NCBI GenBank assembly: GCA_946479785.1
Contig: CAMLHQ010000005.1
Location: 1 to 62,883, forward strand
Direction of reading: 5' to 3'
Length of the DNA stretch: 62,883 bases
From: an uncultured Nitrospira sp.
GTDB taxonomy: Bacteria > Nitrospirota > Nitrospiria > Nitrospirales > Nitrospiraceae
Shown here piece after piece: positions 10,335-19,134 of this stretch. Each line of letters opens with the position of its first letter. The first letter of the stretch is position 1. Both the position numbers and the translations under genes were made by a program. The notes beneath the pieces were generated by a model, which searched no databases, had not been told where the DNA came from, and saw nothing but the letters and a program-made list of their open reading frames with translations.

Positions 10335-11052
10335 GACGAATACGCCCCATGGTCGCATCGTGTTCGGCTTGGGCGTAACGCTCGGGCGTCCCCACGTCGG
10401 ACCAGTAGCCGGTCAGGTCGTATCCGACCACCACTTCATCGCGCTGAATCGCCGCGACATACGCATCGATAATGGATGACGCTTTCCCCTTCGGCACATC
10501 GCGAAGGAGGCGTGGGGGATGGAGGATATGAATCCCTGCGAACATGCGGGGTGTGGTCAAACCTGTTCCGGTCTTCCCGCGGCCGGCAATACGGAGGATG
10601 CGGTCATCAGAACCGACGTCGACTATTCCCCACCGGGACGCATCCGGGTCGGAACGCAACGCCAACGTCGCCACCGCCTGATGTCGCTGATGGAAGGCAT
10701 ACAGGGCGTCAAGATCCAGTTCGAACAGCGTATCACCGTTGAGCACCAGCACCGGCTCTCCTGAAAAATTCGGCTCCGCCTGCTTGATCCCGCCACCCGT
10801 CCCTAAAATTACCGGTTCATGCGAATAGTAAATCCGCAGGCCGTATTTTGATCCGTTGCCGAGTGCCTGCTCGATCATCGGTCCCAGATGGTGGAGGTTG
10901 ATGACGACGTCGTGGAACCCGTAGCGTTTCAACAACAAGAGATTCCACACGATAAGAGGTGTGCCCGATATAGGGAGAAGCGGCTTGGGGATCGTATTCG
11001 TCAGCGGCCGTAGGCGCGTGCCCAATCCGGCCGCGAGAATCATGGCTTTCAC
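10300..11052 (-). CDS. murU: MurU-like sugar-1-phosphate nucleotidyltransferase
   Basis: 250 residues, NTP_transferase fold. The signature AAGLGTRLRPLT followed by PKPLLPI is at the N-terminus, with GTGGGIKQA and the metal-binding LVLNGDTLF further on. MurU makes UDP-MurNAc from MurNAc-1-phosphate in the peptidoglycan recycling route that bypasses de novo synthesis. The assignment over a generic mannose- or glucose-1-phosphate nucleotidyltransferase rests mostly on the neighbouring AmgK-like kinase gene 30 bp upstream on the same strand. The start is GTG at 11052, giving the family's usual MKAMILAAG. The 3' end overlaps the response regulator on the opposite strand. Confidence 0.75.
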   Translation of the reverse strand: MKAMILAAGLGTRLRPLTNTIPKPLLPISGTPLIVWNLLLLKRYGFHDVVINLHHLGPMIEQALGNGSKYGLRIYYSHEPVILGTGGGIKQAEPNFSGEPVLVLNGDTLFELDLDALYAFHQRHQAVATLALRSDPDASRWGIVDVGSDDRILRIAGRGKTGTGLTTPRMFAGIHILHPPRLLRDVPKGKASSIIDAYVAAIQRDEVVVGYDLTGYWSDVGTPERYAQAEHDATMGRIRLSERLPAAPLA

Positions 11053-11082
11053 GTGGCCAGCGCTGAGTTCTCCTCAGTCCTT

Positions 11083-12186
11083 TTACTGCAATTCCGGCAC
11101 ATGGGCGCTCATGAGTTTGCGCAGGGTGAACAGCTCCGGATACTTGTAGAGATTCCGCTTGACGTAACCGAGCGTCCGTGGAATATCGGCCAAGAATTTA
11201 GGATTGCCCTTCACGCGATCGATATACACGAACCGTCCTGCCGCCTTCAGATTGCGCTGGATGCTCGTGAAGTCGAAGAGGCGGCGGAAGGCCTCCCGGT
11301 TGATCCACACCTGTCGGCCCTCTTGCACCTGATCGAGATAGTAATCGACGAACCGATCGACCAGCGATTCGTCCAACGCGATGTATGCGTCGCGCAGCAG
11401 CGACGCCAGATCATAGGTGGCAGGTCCCATGAGCGCATCCTGAAAATCGATCACGCCCAGCCGGTTCCCATCGACCATTAAATTTCTGGAATGGTAATCG
11501 CGGTGCACAAAGACACGCGGCTGCCCGGCCAGCAGTTCCGAGATTTTCCGAAACTCTTCGCGGATCGCGGCTTCATCATCGTCATTCATCGGTGTTCCTT
11601 GCCGCGCCACAATGCCGTATTCCAGAAAATGATCGAACTCCCACATCAGCAGCGGCACATCAAAGCTTCGGTGGAATGCCACGCAATTGGGATCGGCCGG
11701 CGATGTGGCTTTCGATTGCATCCGAACCAGTACGTCAATGGCTTGTCTATAACGAACTTCAAGCTCGGCTGCGCCGACATCGGCACAGGCCTCCGAGAGT
11801 GTCACGTCTCCGAAGTCTTCAAGATAGAGCAGCCCGGCAGCGTGATCGTAATGATAGAGGCTCGGCACGGAGACTCCGGCCTTCGCTAAATGCGCCTGGA
11901 TGTTCACAAACGGAAGTTCGTCGATCTGATGACCCGCTCCGCTGACCGCCTCTTCCGACTGTTTGAAGGCCTCCGGCTCGGCCAGCTGCATGAGTATCAC
12001 CGATCGAGGAGCGGCGTCGCTGAGTTCAATACGGAAATAGCGCCGGTTAGACGCATCACCGGCGAGGGGCGACAGTTTTTTGAACGTCCCACGAAAGGGC
12101 ATCCGGCTTTGCACTGTCGCGGCGACGAGCGCTCGATCAGGAAGAGTAAGCGGTCTTTTCAGAGTGGCAGGATCGATAGTGGTCAT
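11083..12186 (-). CDS. amgK: AmgK-like sugar kinase (aminoglycoside phosphotransferase fold)
   Basis: 367 residues with the APH kinase signature: catalytic VFVHRDYHSRNLM (Brenner motif with Asp and Asn) and metal-binding GVIDFQDALMGPATYDLASL. AmgK phosphorylates MurNAc/GlcNAc at the anomeric carbon; the product is the substrate of MurU. The gene order kinase then nucleotidyltransferase on one transcript matches the known AmgK-MurU pair, which supports a cell-wall recycling role over antibiotic resistance. Start ATG at 12186. The enzyme is cytoplasmic. Substrate preference is inferred from context. Confidence 0.78.
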   Translation of the reverse strand: MTTIDPATLKRPLTLPDRALVAATVQSRMPFRGTFKKLSPLAGDASNRRYFRIELSDAAPRSVILMQLAEPEAFKQSEEAVSGAGHQIDELPFVNIQAHLAKAGVSVPSLYHYDHAAGLLYLEDFGDVTLSEACADVGAAELEVRYRQAIDVLVRMQSKATSPADPNCVAFHRSFDVPLLMWEFDHFLEYGIVARQGTPMNDDDEAAIREEFRKISELLAGQPRVFVHRDYHSRNLMVDGNRLGVIDFQDALMGPATYDLASLLRDAYIALDESLVDRFVDYYLDQVQEGRQVWINREAFRRLFDFTSIQRNLKAAGRFVYIDRVKGNPKFLADIPRTLGYVKRNLYKYPELFTLRKLMSAHVPELQ

Positions 12187-12220
12187 TAGCGAGGCATTAT
12201 ACTGGCGTGATGAAATCTTG

Positions 12221-12640
12221 TCACGAGATGTCGACTGTCCCGCGTTTCATCATGCGGCCTGAGCCGACGGCACCGATCACCGCGCCGGCCGTATCCGCCA
12301 CCCAATCCAGCCAACTGGATTCCCGAAAGGGTACGAAAGCTTGATGCACTTCGTCCGTCATGCCGTAGAACGAAGCAGTCACGATCGCGAGGAGAACAGC
12401 TTGCTGAGCGACTCGTGGCACGGCAGCCCACCGGAATGCTCGATAACACAACAGGGCGAGCACCGCATACTCGATCACATGCAAGAGCTTGTCGCCCAAT
12501 TTGTCAAACAGGAATTTCGGGAGGTCCTCTTCAGGATGCGGCAACGACGATAAATAGAAAATGAGCGAGGCATAGGCAATCACCGGCAGCCAATACCACA
12601 TCCATCGACTCTGGATCGTCTCAGCGAAAACCTTCTCCAT
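12221..12640 (-). CDS. VanZ-like membrane protein
   Basis: 139 residues with about four hydrophobic helices: a first in WYWLPVIAYASLIFYLSS, then the conserved LGDKLLHVIEYAVLALLCYRAF, and a last one containing WLDWVADTAGAVIGA. The K/H/E pattern around the second helix and DEVHQAFVPFRESSWLD are typical of the VanZ family, named for a teicoplanin-resistance gene but mostly of unknown function. GGAGA precedes the ATG at 12640. It sits upstream of the AmgK/MurU-like pair on the same strand with a 34-bp gap, hinting at cell-envelope work. There is no glycopeptide resistance cluster nearby. Confidence 0.85.
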   Translation of the reverse strand: MEKVFAETIQSRWMWYWLPVIAYASLIFYLSSLPHPEEDLPKFLFDKLGDKLLHVIEYAVLALLCYRAFRWAAVPRVAQQAVLLAIVTASFYGMTDEVHQAFVPFRESSWLDWVADTAGAVIGAVGSGRMMKRGTVDIS

Positions 12641-12717
12641 ATTTCTCCGTTGATTGCAAGGTCTCTATCCCTATGACATACTCTTTTTAAGTCCGCAATC
12701 TTCTTTGCACAGTGCCT

Positions 12718-14916
12718 ATGAAGACTGCTCGCGTTTGTTTCTTATGGCACATGCACCAGCCCTACTACACCGACCCGGTCACCGGGTCGGCCAGTATGCC
12801 CTGGGTGCGCCTCCATGCGGCCAAAGCCTATTTCGACATGGCGTATCTCCTGGACAAATTCCCGACCGTCCACGCCACGTTCAACTTCACCCCATCCTTA
12901 CTCCTCCAATTGAAAGAAATCGGTGACGGAACCGTCCATGATCTGTTCTTGGAACATGCCCAGCGGCCCGCCGCCGACTTGACCCAAGAAGAACAGGCCT
13001 TCCTGATCCGCCATTACTTCTCGATCAATTGGGCCACCATGATTCGTCCCTACCGCCGTTACCACGAACTGCTGGTCAAGCGCGGATTGGAGATCGACGG
13101 ACAGGATCTGCAACGGCTTGCCCGGCAATTCACCACACAGGACCTGCTCGATCTTCAAGTATGGTTCAACCTGGCTTGGTTTGGCTACGGCGCCATCCAA
13201 CGTTACCCGCGGCTCGCTGCGCTTCGAGCGAAAAACCAAGGGTTCACCGAAGAGGAGAAGCAAGAAGTCTTGGCGTTGCAACGGACCACAGTTCGGGAAA
13301 TTGTGCCGATGTACCGCCGGCTGGCCGAGCGAGGACAGATCGAGTTGACGACCACCCCCTTTTATCATCCGATTCTTCCGCTCGTAATCGATACGGAAAA
13401 CGCGCGCCGCGCGAGACCGGACCTGACGCTCCCTTCTCGATTTCGCGCGCCGGAGGATGCCGAGGCGCAGCTGCAACTGGCGGTGGACTATCACCGTGCG
13501 ACATTCGGCAGTTCGCCGGCCGGGCTCTGGCCGTCGGAAGGTTCCGTCTGCCCCGAATTGATTCCCTTCCTTTCGCGCGTGGGGCTCCGCTGGCTCGCGA
13601 CCGATGAGGGCATCCTGGCTCGCTCGCTCGAAGGCTCACAACAACCGTGGCGCCGGCAGTCCCAACTCTATCGCCCCTACCGCACTGGGCCGGCCGGCCA
13701 AGAAGTGGCGATTGTCTTTCGCGACCGCGAGATCTCGGACGGTTTCGGATTTCTCTACCATAAGTCGACCGCGGACGCTGCGGGGGACGACGTACTACGC
13801 CGCATCAAGCAGATCGTGCTGGACACGCCGCAGGACAGCATTCTCATTCCCATTATCTTGGATGGCGAGAACCCCTGGGAGCATTACTATGAAGGAGGCG
13901 AAGAGTTTCTCTCTCACCTATACGCCGCATTTTCAAAGGGCACCTTAAACGAAGGCGACGCAGTCCGCGTCACCACCGCCACGATGTCCGAAGCACTCGA
14001 CGCCATGCCGGACAAGGACTTGTTGCCCCATCTGCATTCCGGTTCGTGGATTAACCAGGATTTCAAGATTTGGATCGGCCATGAGGAGGACAACCGAGGA
14101 TGGGATCTTCTGAACCATACCCGGTCTCGCCTTTTGGAGTTGAGCCCGACCTTGCCGACGGATCGAGCCCAAGCGGCCTGGAATGAACTCTACGCAGCGG
14201 AGGGGAGCGACTGGTTTTGGTGGTATGGCGACGACTTCGATACGGCCTACAAAGAAGAATTCGATCGGCTGTTCCGCACGCATTTACGCAATGTCTGGAC
14301 GATTGCCGGCATTCCTCCTCCGGACCTGCTCAATCAGCCTCTCTGCGAAATCCGGCGGTTCCACAGCCGCGACCAAGTGACGCAGCCCCTCTCGTTGTTG
14401 CATCCCACGCTCGATGGATTGGTCACGGACTTTTTCGAATGGCGCGGGGCCGGGACCATCAATCCCAATCCCCCTCTTGGAGCCATGTGGAGAGCCGAAG
14501 GCTTGTTCGCCGCGATCTCTTTTGGATGCGACCTGGAACACCTGTATCTGCGGCTGGATCCGGACGAAGCCTTGCAAGGCCAACAGCGAGATCTCCACAT
14601 CGAGATCCAGGTTCAGCCTCCAGGCCACATCTATCGGCTCTCCGTCTCTCTGCCTTCTCCGGATCGCTATATGCTGGCACAGCGGCAGGGCGACGGCAGC
14701 TGGCAGGAAATCGGGTCCTCCCGGCTGGTCGGCTGGAACCAGGTGTTGGAATTGGCTCTCCCGTTTAAAGACATCCATGTCGAAGCGGGACAGATGTTGA
14801 ACTTGAGCATCTTAGTGCATGGCAATGGGTTGGAAATCGCGCGCTATCCCCACCATCAGCCCGCCGCGCTGACCGTGCCCGGACCGGAGTTCGAAGCCAC
14901 CGTTTGGCGGGTATGA
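12718..14916 (+). CDS. Glycoside hydrolase family 57 (alpha-amylase/alpha-mannosidase type)
   Basis: About 732 residues. The N-terminal GH57 barrel opens with WHMHQPYY; the HQP triplet is the family's first conserved region. GLWPSEGSVCPE carries the probable nucleophile Glu, and IPIILDGENPWEHYYEG carries the probable acid/base Asp. The C-terminal half contains SDWFWWYGDD and a beta-rich tail. GH57 enzymes act on alpha-glucans (amylase, 4-alpha-glucanotransferase, branching or amylopullulanase activities); which one is not decidable here. No signal peptide, so a cytoplasmic role in glycogen or maltodextrin turnover is likely. GTG at 12712 is an alternative start two codons earlier. A GalT-like gene follows about 100 bp later. 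Confidence 0.9.
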   Translation: MKTARVCFLWHMHQPYYTDPVTGSASMPWVRLHAAKAYFDMAYLLDKFPTVHATFNFTPSLLLQLKEIGDGTVHDLFLEHAQRPAADLTQEEQAFLIRHYFSINWATMIRPYRRYHELLVKRGLEIDGQDLQRLARQFTTQDLLDLQVWFNLAWFGYGAIQRYPRLAALRAKNQGFTEEEKQEVLALQRTTVREIVPMYRRLAERGQIELTTTPFYHPILPLVIDTENARRARPDLTLPSRFRAPEDAEAQLQLAVDYHRATFGSSPAGLWPSEGSVCPELIPFLSRVGLRWLATDEGILARSLEGSQQPWRRQSQLYRPYRTGPAGQEVAIVFRDREISDGFGFLYHKSTADAAGDDVLRRIKQIVLDTPQDSILIPIILDGENPWEHYYEGGEEFLSHLYAAFSKGTLNEGDAVRVTTATMSEALDAMPDKDLLPHLHSGSWINQDFKIWIGHEEDNRGWDLLNHTRSRLLELSPTLPTDRAQAAWNELYAAEGSDWFWWYGDDFDTAYKEEFDRLFRTHLRNVWTIAGIPPPDLLNQPLCEIRRFHSRDQVTQPLSLLHPTLDGLVTDFFEWRGAGTINPNPPLGAMWRAEGLFAAISFGCDLEHLYLRLDPDEALQGQQRDLHIEIQVQPPGHIYRLSVSLPSPDRYMLAQRQGDGSWQEIGSSRLVGWNQVLELALPFKDIHVEAGQMLNLSILVHGNGLEIARYPHHQPAALTVPGPEFEATVWRV

Positions 14917-15012
14917 TCCATGCGGTCTTCAGTATTGAGCACTGTGTTTTGAGTTGTGAAATTCCCCTCTGTCTGAGACACTAAACGGTGTTTGGACAAC
15001 CGCGGAGTCGCC

Positions 15013-16011
15013 ATGCCCGATCTCAGGCGTGATCCCATCGTCGGTCGCTGGGTCATCATTTCGACGGAGAGAAACGGTCGCCCGCACGACTTTGCCCAGA
15101 TGCAGCAGGCCCGTCCTATCTCGACGGCACTCTGTCCCTTCTGCCCGGGTCAAGAGCGCCTCACGCCGAAGGAGATCATGGCCTATCGGCCTCAACCGTC
15201 GGAAGCGAATGCGCCCAACTGGTCCGTGCGAGTCGTGCCCAACAAGTTTCCCGCACTACAGGTTGAAGGCGATCTGGGCCGTGAAGGACTCGGTCTCTAC
15301 GATCGCATGAACGGCATCGGCGCGCATGAAGTCATCATTGAAACTCCCGGTCACAAAGACAGTCTGGCCGACATGCCGACGAGACGGATCGAGGATGTCC
15401 TCTGGGCCTACCGTGATCGTGTCATCGATCTCAAAAAGGATCTTCGATTTCGCTATATTTTGATCTTCAAAAACCATGGCGCGGCGGCCGGCGCCACGCT
15501 CGAACACAGCCACTCCCAATTGATTGCACTGCCCGTGATCCCCACCAGCGTGATCAACGAAATCGAAGGCTGCCGCACCCACTACCAGCAAAAGGAACGC
15601 TGCATTTATTGCGACATTCTCCGTCAGGATCTCTCGGAGGGCGATCGTGTGGTGGCCGACAATCCTGAATTTCTCTGCGTCACACCGTTTGCGCCTCGAT
15701 TCCCTTTCGAAATGTGGATCCTGCCCAAGCGCCATGCCGGCTACTTCGAAGAAAGCCAGAAGCAGCAGTTCGAATTTCTCGCGCCGATTCTTTCGGAATC
15801 GCTCCGCCGCATGGACAAGGTCTTAGCGAAACCTGCCTACAACTTCGTTCTGCACAGCTCCCCTCTGCATGAGAAAACCGGCGAGTTCTACCATTGGCAC
15901 ATCGAGCTCATTCCGAAGCTGACACAAGTCGCCGGATTCGAATGGGGCACGGGGTTTTACATCAATCCCGTCTCGCCGGAAGAGTCGGCGAAGTGTCTGA
16001 GAGAAGCGTAG
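15013..16011 (+). CDS. galT: GalT-like hexose-1-phosphate uridylyltransferase
   Basis: 332 residues. Enzymes of this HIT-superfamily branch move UMP (or AMP) between a sugar-1-phosphate and a nucleotide sugar through a covalent His intermediate. Visible: Zn cysteines C41 and C44 (CPFC), the active-site motif at 165-169 reading HSHSQ where E. coli GalT has HPHGQ (H167 the expected nucleophile), a second pair in CIYCD, and the C-terminal HWHIELIP. The altered residues around the nucleophile leave ADP-glucose phosphorylase-like activity possible. GGAG at 15004-15007 supports the ATG at 15013. Its position after the GH57 gene suggests joint use in glucan-derived sugar phosphate metabolism. Confidence 0.88.
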   Translation: MPDLRRDPIVGRWVIISTERNGRPHDFAQMQQARPISTALCPFCPGQERLTPKEIMAYRPQPSEANAPNWSVRVVPNKFPALQVEGDLGREGLGLYDRMNGIGAHEVIIETPGHKDSLADMPTRRIEDVLWAYRDRVIDLKKDLRFRYILIFKNHGAAAGATLEHSHSQLIALPVIPTSVINEIEGCRTHYQQKERCIYCDILRQDLSEGDRVVADNPEFLCVTPFAPRFPFEMWILPKRHAGYFEESQKQQFEFLAPILSESLRRMDKVLAKPAYNFVLHSSPLHEKTGEFYHWHIELIPKLTQVAGFEWGTGFYINPVSPEESAKCLREA

Positions 16012-16138
16012 ATCGGTCACTGCACGGTCTCTACAACCATACAGTCATTGGATTGATCCGAGGAGACGAATGCCGTATGTACAGCTGTGGGAACGCGTGT
16101 TAGCATAGAATCCGCTTCCTATCCCCCTGCGTAAGATC

Positions 16139-17446
16139 ATGTTTAGACCCATTCCCGAAGCCGCCCTGTTCCGAAGGATTCCCTATCGGCTTATCGCCTT
16201 CCTCCTGCTGGTTGTCGCCTTTGTCGTCACCGTCACATTGCTCTTGAATCTGGAGCAAGGCCAACTTCTCCTCGTATTCCTGGTCGACGCAATCAGCATT
16301 GCGGCAGTGATCGCATTTTTGCACTACCACAGTACGAAGCGAACCCTCGAAGAAGTGAAGGGCCTCGCGAGGAACATTCTGCAAAGCATCCCGACAGGCA
16401 TCCTGACCGTGAATCGCAGCGGCGTGATCACCGCGGTAAATCCCACGGCCGAAGCCGTGCTGAGACGATCGGCGGCGGATTTGCTCGGCAATTCTTATGA
16501 ATCCGTGTTTGCCAAAGGCGAGACGATTCGAGAAGTGCTCGACGGAGCGCTCCGGACGCACCGGCATGTGAGCCAGAAAGACTTGCCATATGAAGGTGGC
16601 AACCGCGGGCTCCAGACGATTCGTGTCAGCACTGTCGAATTGAAAGAGGACGACGGTCACCCGGCCGGCGTGCTGTTGCAGGCGCAGGATGTCACGGAGT
16701 GGCTCGGGCTCGAACAGCGCGTTCGGATTGCAGAAAAGCTCGCGGCCCTCCATACGTTGTCGGCCGGGGTGGCGCACGAGTTACGCAATCCACTGAGCGC
16801 GATGGATTTGAATCTGCATCTCCTCGAGGAAGAATTAAAGGAGCAGGGCCTCCCGTCGAACGGCACGGCCCACTACCTACAGGTCTTGAACGCCGAGTGC
16901 CGACGCCTTTCGGGCATTCTCGACAACTTTATGAAGTTCGCGCGTCCCGGTTCTGTAGGCCTTCATGAAGTGGACGTACAGCGCGTCATCGAACATATCG
17001 TTGCCCTGATGCAATTCGAAGCGGAGGAGCGCAAGATTCAACTCGAGCGTACGATCGCGAAGGATTTGCCTCACGTGCTGGGGGATGAGACACAGATCGG
17101 CCAGGTATTGGTCAATATCGTGGTCAATGCGTTCCATGCCATGGCGAATGGCGGCCGCTGCCACATCGCCGCGGACGCGCACACCGCCGACGGTACAGGC
17201 TGGGTGGACGTTGTTGTTCGGGACACCGGTATCGGCATCTCGGAGGACGCGTTGCCTCGGCTGTTCGAACCCTTCTACACGACCAAATCAAGTGGTACCG
17301 GGCTTGGCCTCGCCATTGCGTATCGAGTCATGCAGGATCATGGCGGATCGATCAGCGTATCCAGCGTGCCGGGCAGTGGCACAGCGGTCGCGCTGAGGTT
17401 CCCTGCCCTTGCAACTCAGCTTCAGACAATAGAGGCGGCATCGTGA
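16139..17446 (+). CDS. PAS-domain sensor histidine kinase (NtrB-like)
   Basis: 435 residues. Two adjacent membrane helices (about 17-36 and 43-62) leave almost no periplasmic loop, so sensing is probably cytoplasmic or intramembrane. A PAS domain (about 78-190) follows, then the phospho-acceptor H213 in GVAHELRNPLSA and an ATPase domain with N box VNIVVNAFHAM, G1 DTGIGI and G2 GTGLGLAI. The stop TGA overlaps the start of the response regulator (TGATG), so the two are translationally coupled and form one two-component system. The genes downstream are separated by a regulatory region with operator-like repeats, so this pair probably controls the long operon that follows. Confidence 0.95.
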   Translation: MFRPIPEAALFRRIPYRLIAFLLLVVAFVVTVTLLLNLEQGQLLLVFLVDAISIAAVIAFLHYHSTKRTLEEVKGLARNILQSIPTGILTVNRSGVITAVNPTAEAVLRRSAADLLGNSYESVFAKGETIREVLDGALRTHRHVSQKDLPYEGGNRGLQTIRVSTVELKEDDGHPAGVLLQAQDVTEWLGLEQRVRIAEKLAALHTLSAGVAHELRNPLSAMDLNLHLLEEELKEQGLPSNGTAHYLQVLNAECRRLSGILDNFMKFARPGSVGLHEVDVQRVIEHIVALMQFEAEERKIQLERTIAKDLPHVLGDETQIGQVLVNIVVNAFHAMANGGRCHIAADAHTADGTGWVDVVVRDTGIGISEDALPRLFEPFYTTKSSGTGLGLAIAYRVMQDHGGSISVSSVPGSGTAVALRFPALATQLQTIEAAS

Positions 17447-18801
17447 TGACAACGGGTCGCATTCTCGTCGTTGACGATGAGATCAACATCCGCGGAGCGC
17501 TGGTGACGCTGCTCGAAAAGAAACGCTACCAGGTGCGAGGCGTGGGAACCGGAGAGGAAGCGTTGGAGCAACTCGAAACTGCCGCGGCCGATCTTGTTCT
17601 GACGGATCTCAAGATGCCGGGGATGGGCGGCATGGAATTTCTTCGTCGGCTCAAGCAGAAATGGCCGGATACCGAGGTCCTGGTCATGACCGCCTACGGT
17701 TCGATCGACACTGCCATTGAAGCGATGCGCTGCGGAGCATACGACTACCTCACGAAACCCATCGATCGCGAACGATTTCCCCTGGCGGTGGAAAAAGCAC
17801 TCGAACGCCGCGCCCTGGCATTCGAAAACAAGCAGCTCAAGGATCGCCTCGAAACCAGAACGCGCTTCGATCATATGGTCGGAGAAAGCGAACCCATGCA
17901 GGGGGTCTACAGCCTCGTGGAGATGGTGGCGGATAGCGACGTCACGGTCTTGCTCATGGGAGAAAGCGGAACCGGAAAAGAGCTCGTTGCCCGTGCGATT
18001 CATCACAAAAGTCACAGGGCCGACGGTCCGTTCGTCACCTTGAATTGCGGAGCCCTGCCGGAAAATCTCTTCGAGAGCGAGTTGTTCGGATATGAAAAAG
18101 GTGCCTTCACCGGCGCCACGACGAACAAGATGGGACGCTTCGAACTTGCGGACGGCGGGACGTTGTTGCTGGATGAAGTCGGGGAATTGTCGCTCAAGTC
18201 GCAAGTCGATTTCCTGCGTGTGTTGGAAACCAAAGAATTCAGGCGATTGGGCGGAACAAAGATCGTGAAGGTGGATACCAGGATCGTCGCGGCAACCAAT
18301 CGAAATCTGCAAGAAGCGGTCAAGCGGGGAGACTTTCGGGAAGATCTCTACTATCGACTCAATGTCGTGCCCATCCGCCTGCCGCCGCTCCGGGAACGGA
18401 GGGACGATATCCCGCTGTTGGCGGACCGCTTTTTGGACGAATTCTCTGCCCAGCATCACCGCGAACCGAAAGAGATCTCGCGGGAAGCCATGCGGTTGTT
18501 GCGGCTCTACGCGTGGCCCGGCAACATTCGCCAACTCCGGAATCTCCTCGAGCGAATGGTGGTCACGGTGAAAGACCCTCTCATTCAACCGGAACATCTG
18601 CCGGAAGAGATCCGGGCAAGCAGGGAAGATGCGCACACCATGGTCGTCTCGTTGGGTTCATCCTTGAAGGATATCGAGCGGGAAGCCATCCGGCGCACTC
18701 TGGCGGAGGTCACCAACCACCGCGAGAAGGCAGCCAAACTCCTCGGAATCAGCCTTCGCGCCCTTCAGTACAAAATCAAAGAGTACGGCATACGCGAATA
18801 A
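17446..18801 (+). CDS. NtrC-family sigma-54-dependent response regulator (partner of upstream kinase)
   Basis: 451 residues from the ATG at 17446 (a GTG at 17443 is also possible). The receiver has D54 in VLTDLKMPG and the conserved Lys in YLTKPIDRE. The AAA+ domain has Walker A GESGTGKE, the sigma-54 contact GAFTGA, Walker B LLLDEVGE and the arginine-rich VPIRLPPLRERRDDIP segment. The Fis-like helix-turn-helix is NHREKAAKLLGISLRALQYKI at the C-terminus. All parts needed to drive sigma-54 RNA polymerase are present. It is the last gene before three inverted repeats and a -24/-12 promoter candidate, the standard layout for an enhancer-binding protein regulating the adjacent operon. Confidence 0.96.
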   Translation: MTTGRILVVDDEINIRGALVTLLEKKRYQVRGVGTGEEALEQLETAAADLVLTDLKMPGMGGMEFLRRLKQKWPDTEVLVMTAYGSIDTAIEAMRCGAYDYLTKPIDRERFPLAVEKALERRALAFENKQLKDRLETRTRFDHMVGESEPMQGVYSLVEMVADSDVTVLLMGESGTGKELVARAIHHKSHRADGPFVTLNCGALPENLFESELFGYEKGAFTGATTNKMGRFELADGGTLLLDEVGELSLKSQVDFLRVLETKEFRRLGGTKIVKVDTRIVAATNRNLQEAVKRGDFREDLYYRLNVVPIRLPPLRERRDDIPLLADRFLDEFSAQHHREPKEISREAMRLLRLYAWPGNIRQLRNLLERMVVTVKDPLIQPEHLPEEIRASREDAHTMVVSLGSSLKDIEREAIRRTLAEVTNHREKAAKLLGISLRALQYKIKEYGIRE

Positions 18802-18850
18802 CGCTCGCTCGCCTGCTTCATCCGTTTTCCACAAAATATCCCTGTCCATC

Positions 18851-18968
18851 CGCAAGTCTTGCGCGATTCTACGAATCAGATCGCTCGCAATACCCCGATT
18901 CCCGACATGACTGCAAAATTTGCAGAGCTTTACAGCCCGCCCGATCGACAAATCTGCAAATCTTGCAG
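18851..18968 (+). promoter_or_regulatory. Three operator-like inverted repeats, GCAA-N3-TTGC
   Basis: Within the 333-bp gap before the long operon are CGCAAGTCTTGCG (18851-18863), CTGCAAAATTTGCAG (18911-18925) and CTGCAAATCTTGCAG (18954-18968). All share GCAA-N3-TTGC; the last two share the longer CTGCAA-N3-TTGCAG. Centres are at 18857, 18918 and 18961, spaced 61 and 43 bp, and the nearest lies about 140 bp upstream of the predicted transcription start. This is where enhancer-binding regulators bind. The adjacent NtrC-type regulator is the obvious candidate, by inference. Confidence 0.7.
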
Positions 18969-19073
18969 GAACCGATGAACACGGGTTGACCCGCATCTGT
19001 TGAATAAAAACGCTTCCCCTGTAAGTGCGCAATTTGTTTCGCTTCAACATGAAAAGCCGGCAAAACCATTTGG

Positions 19074-19089
19074 CGGCATCCACCGTGCA
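19074..19089 (+). promoter_or_regulatory. Candidate sigma-54 (-24/-12) promoter of the long operon
   Basis: CGGCAT-CCACC-GTGCA matches the consensus TGGCAC-N5-TTGCA at the invariant GG and GC with exact spacing (GG at 19075-19076, GC at 19087-19088, 10 bp between) and keeps GGCA and TGCA. Transcription would start near 19100, just before the first candidate start codons at 19111 and 19135. Three inverted repeats lie upstream at enhancer distance, and the gene before them encodes a GAFTGA-containing activator. Confidence 0.6.
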
Positions 19090-19134
19090 TTGCGTCCTAA
19101 TATCACGTAAGTGTGCGCGACGCCTATCGAGCAG

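Noticed and set aside
11083..12186. Aminoglycoside resistance kinase
   Set aside because: The APH fold is shared with AmgK, and the adjacent MurU-like gene favours cell-wall recycling.
12221..12640. Teicoplanin resistance (vanZ)
   Set aside because: VanZ-like proteins are widespread; no vanHAX genes occur nearby.
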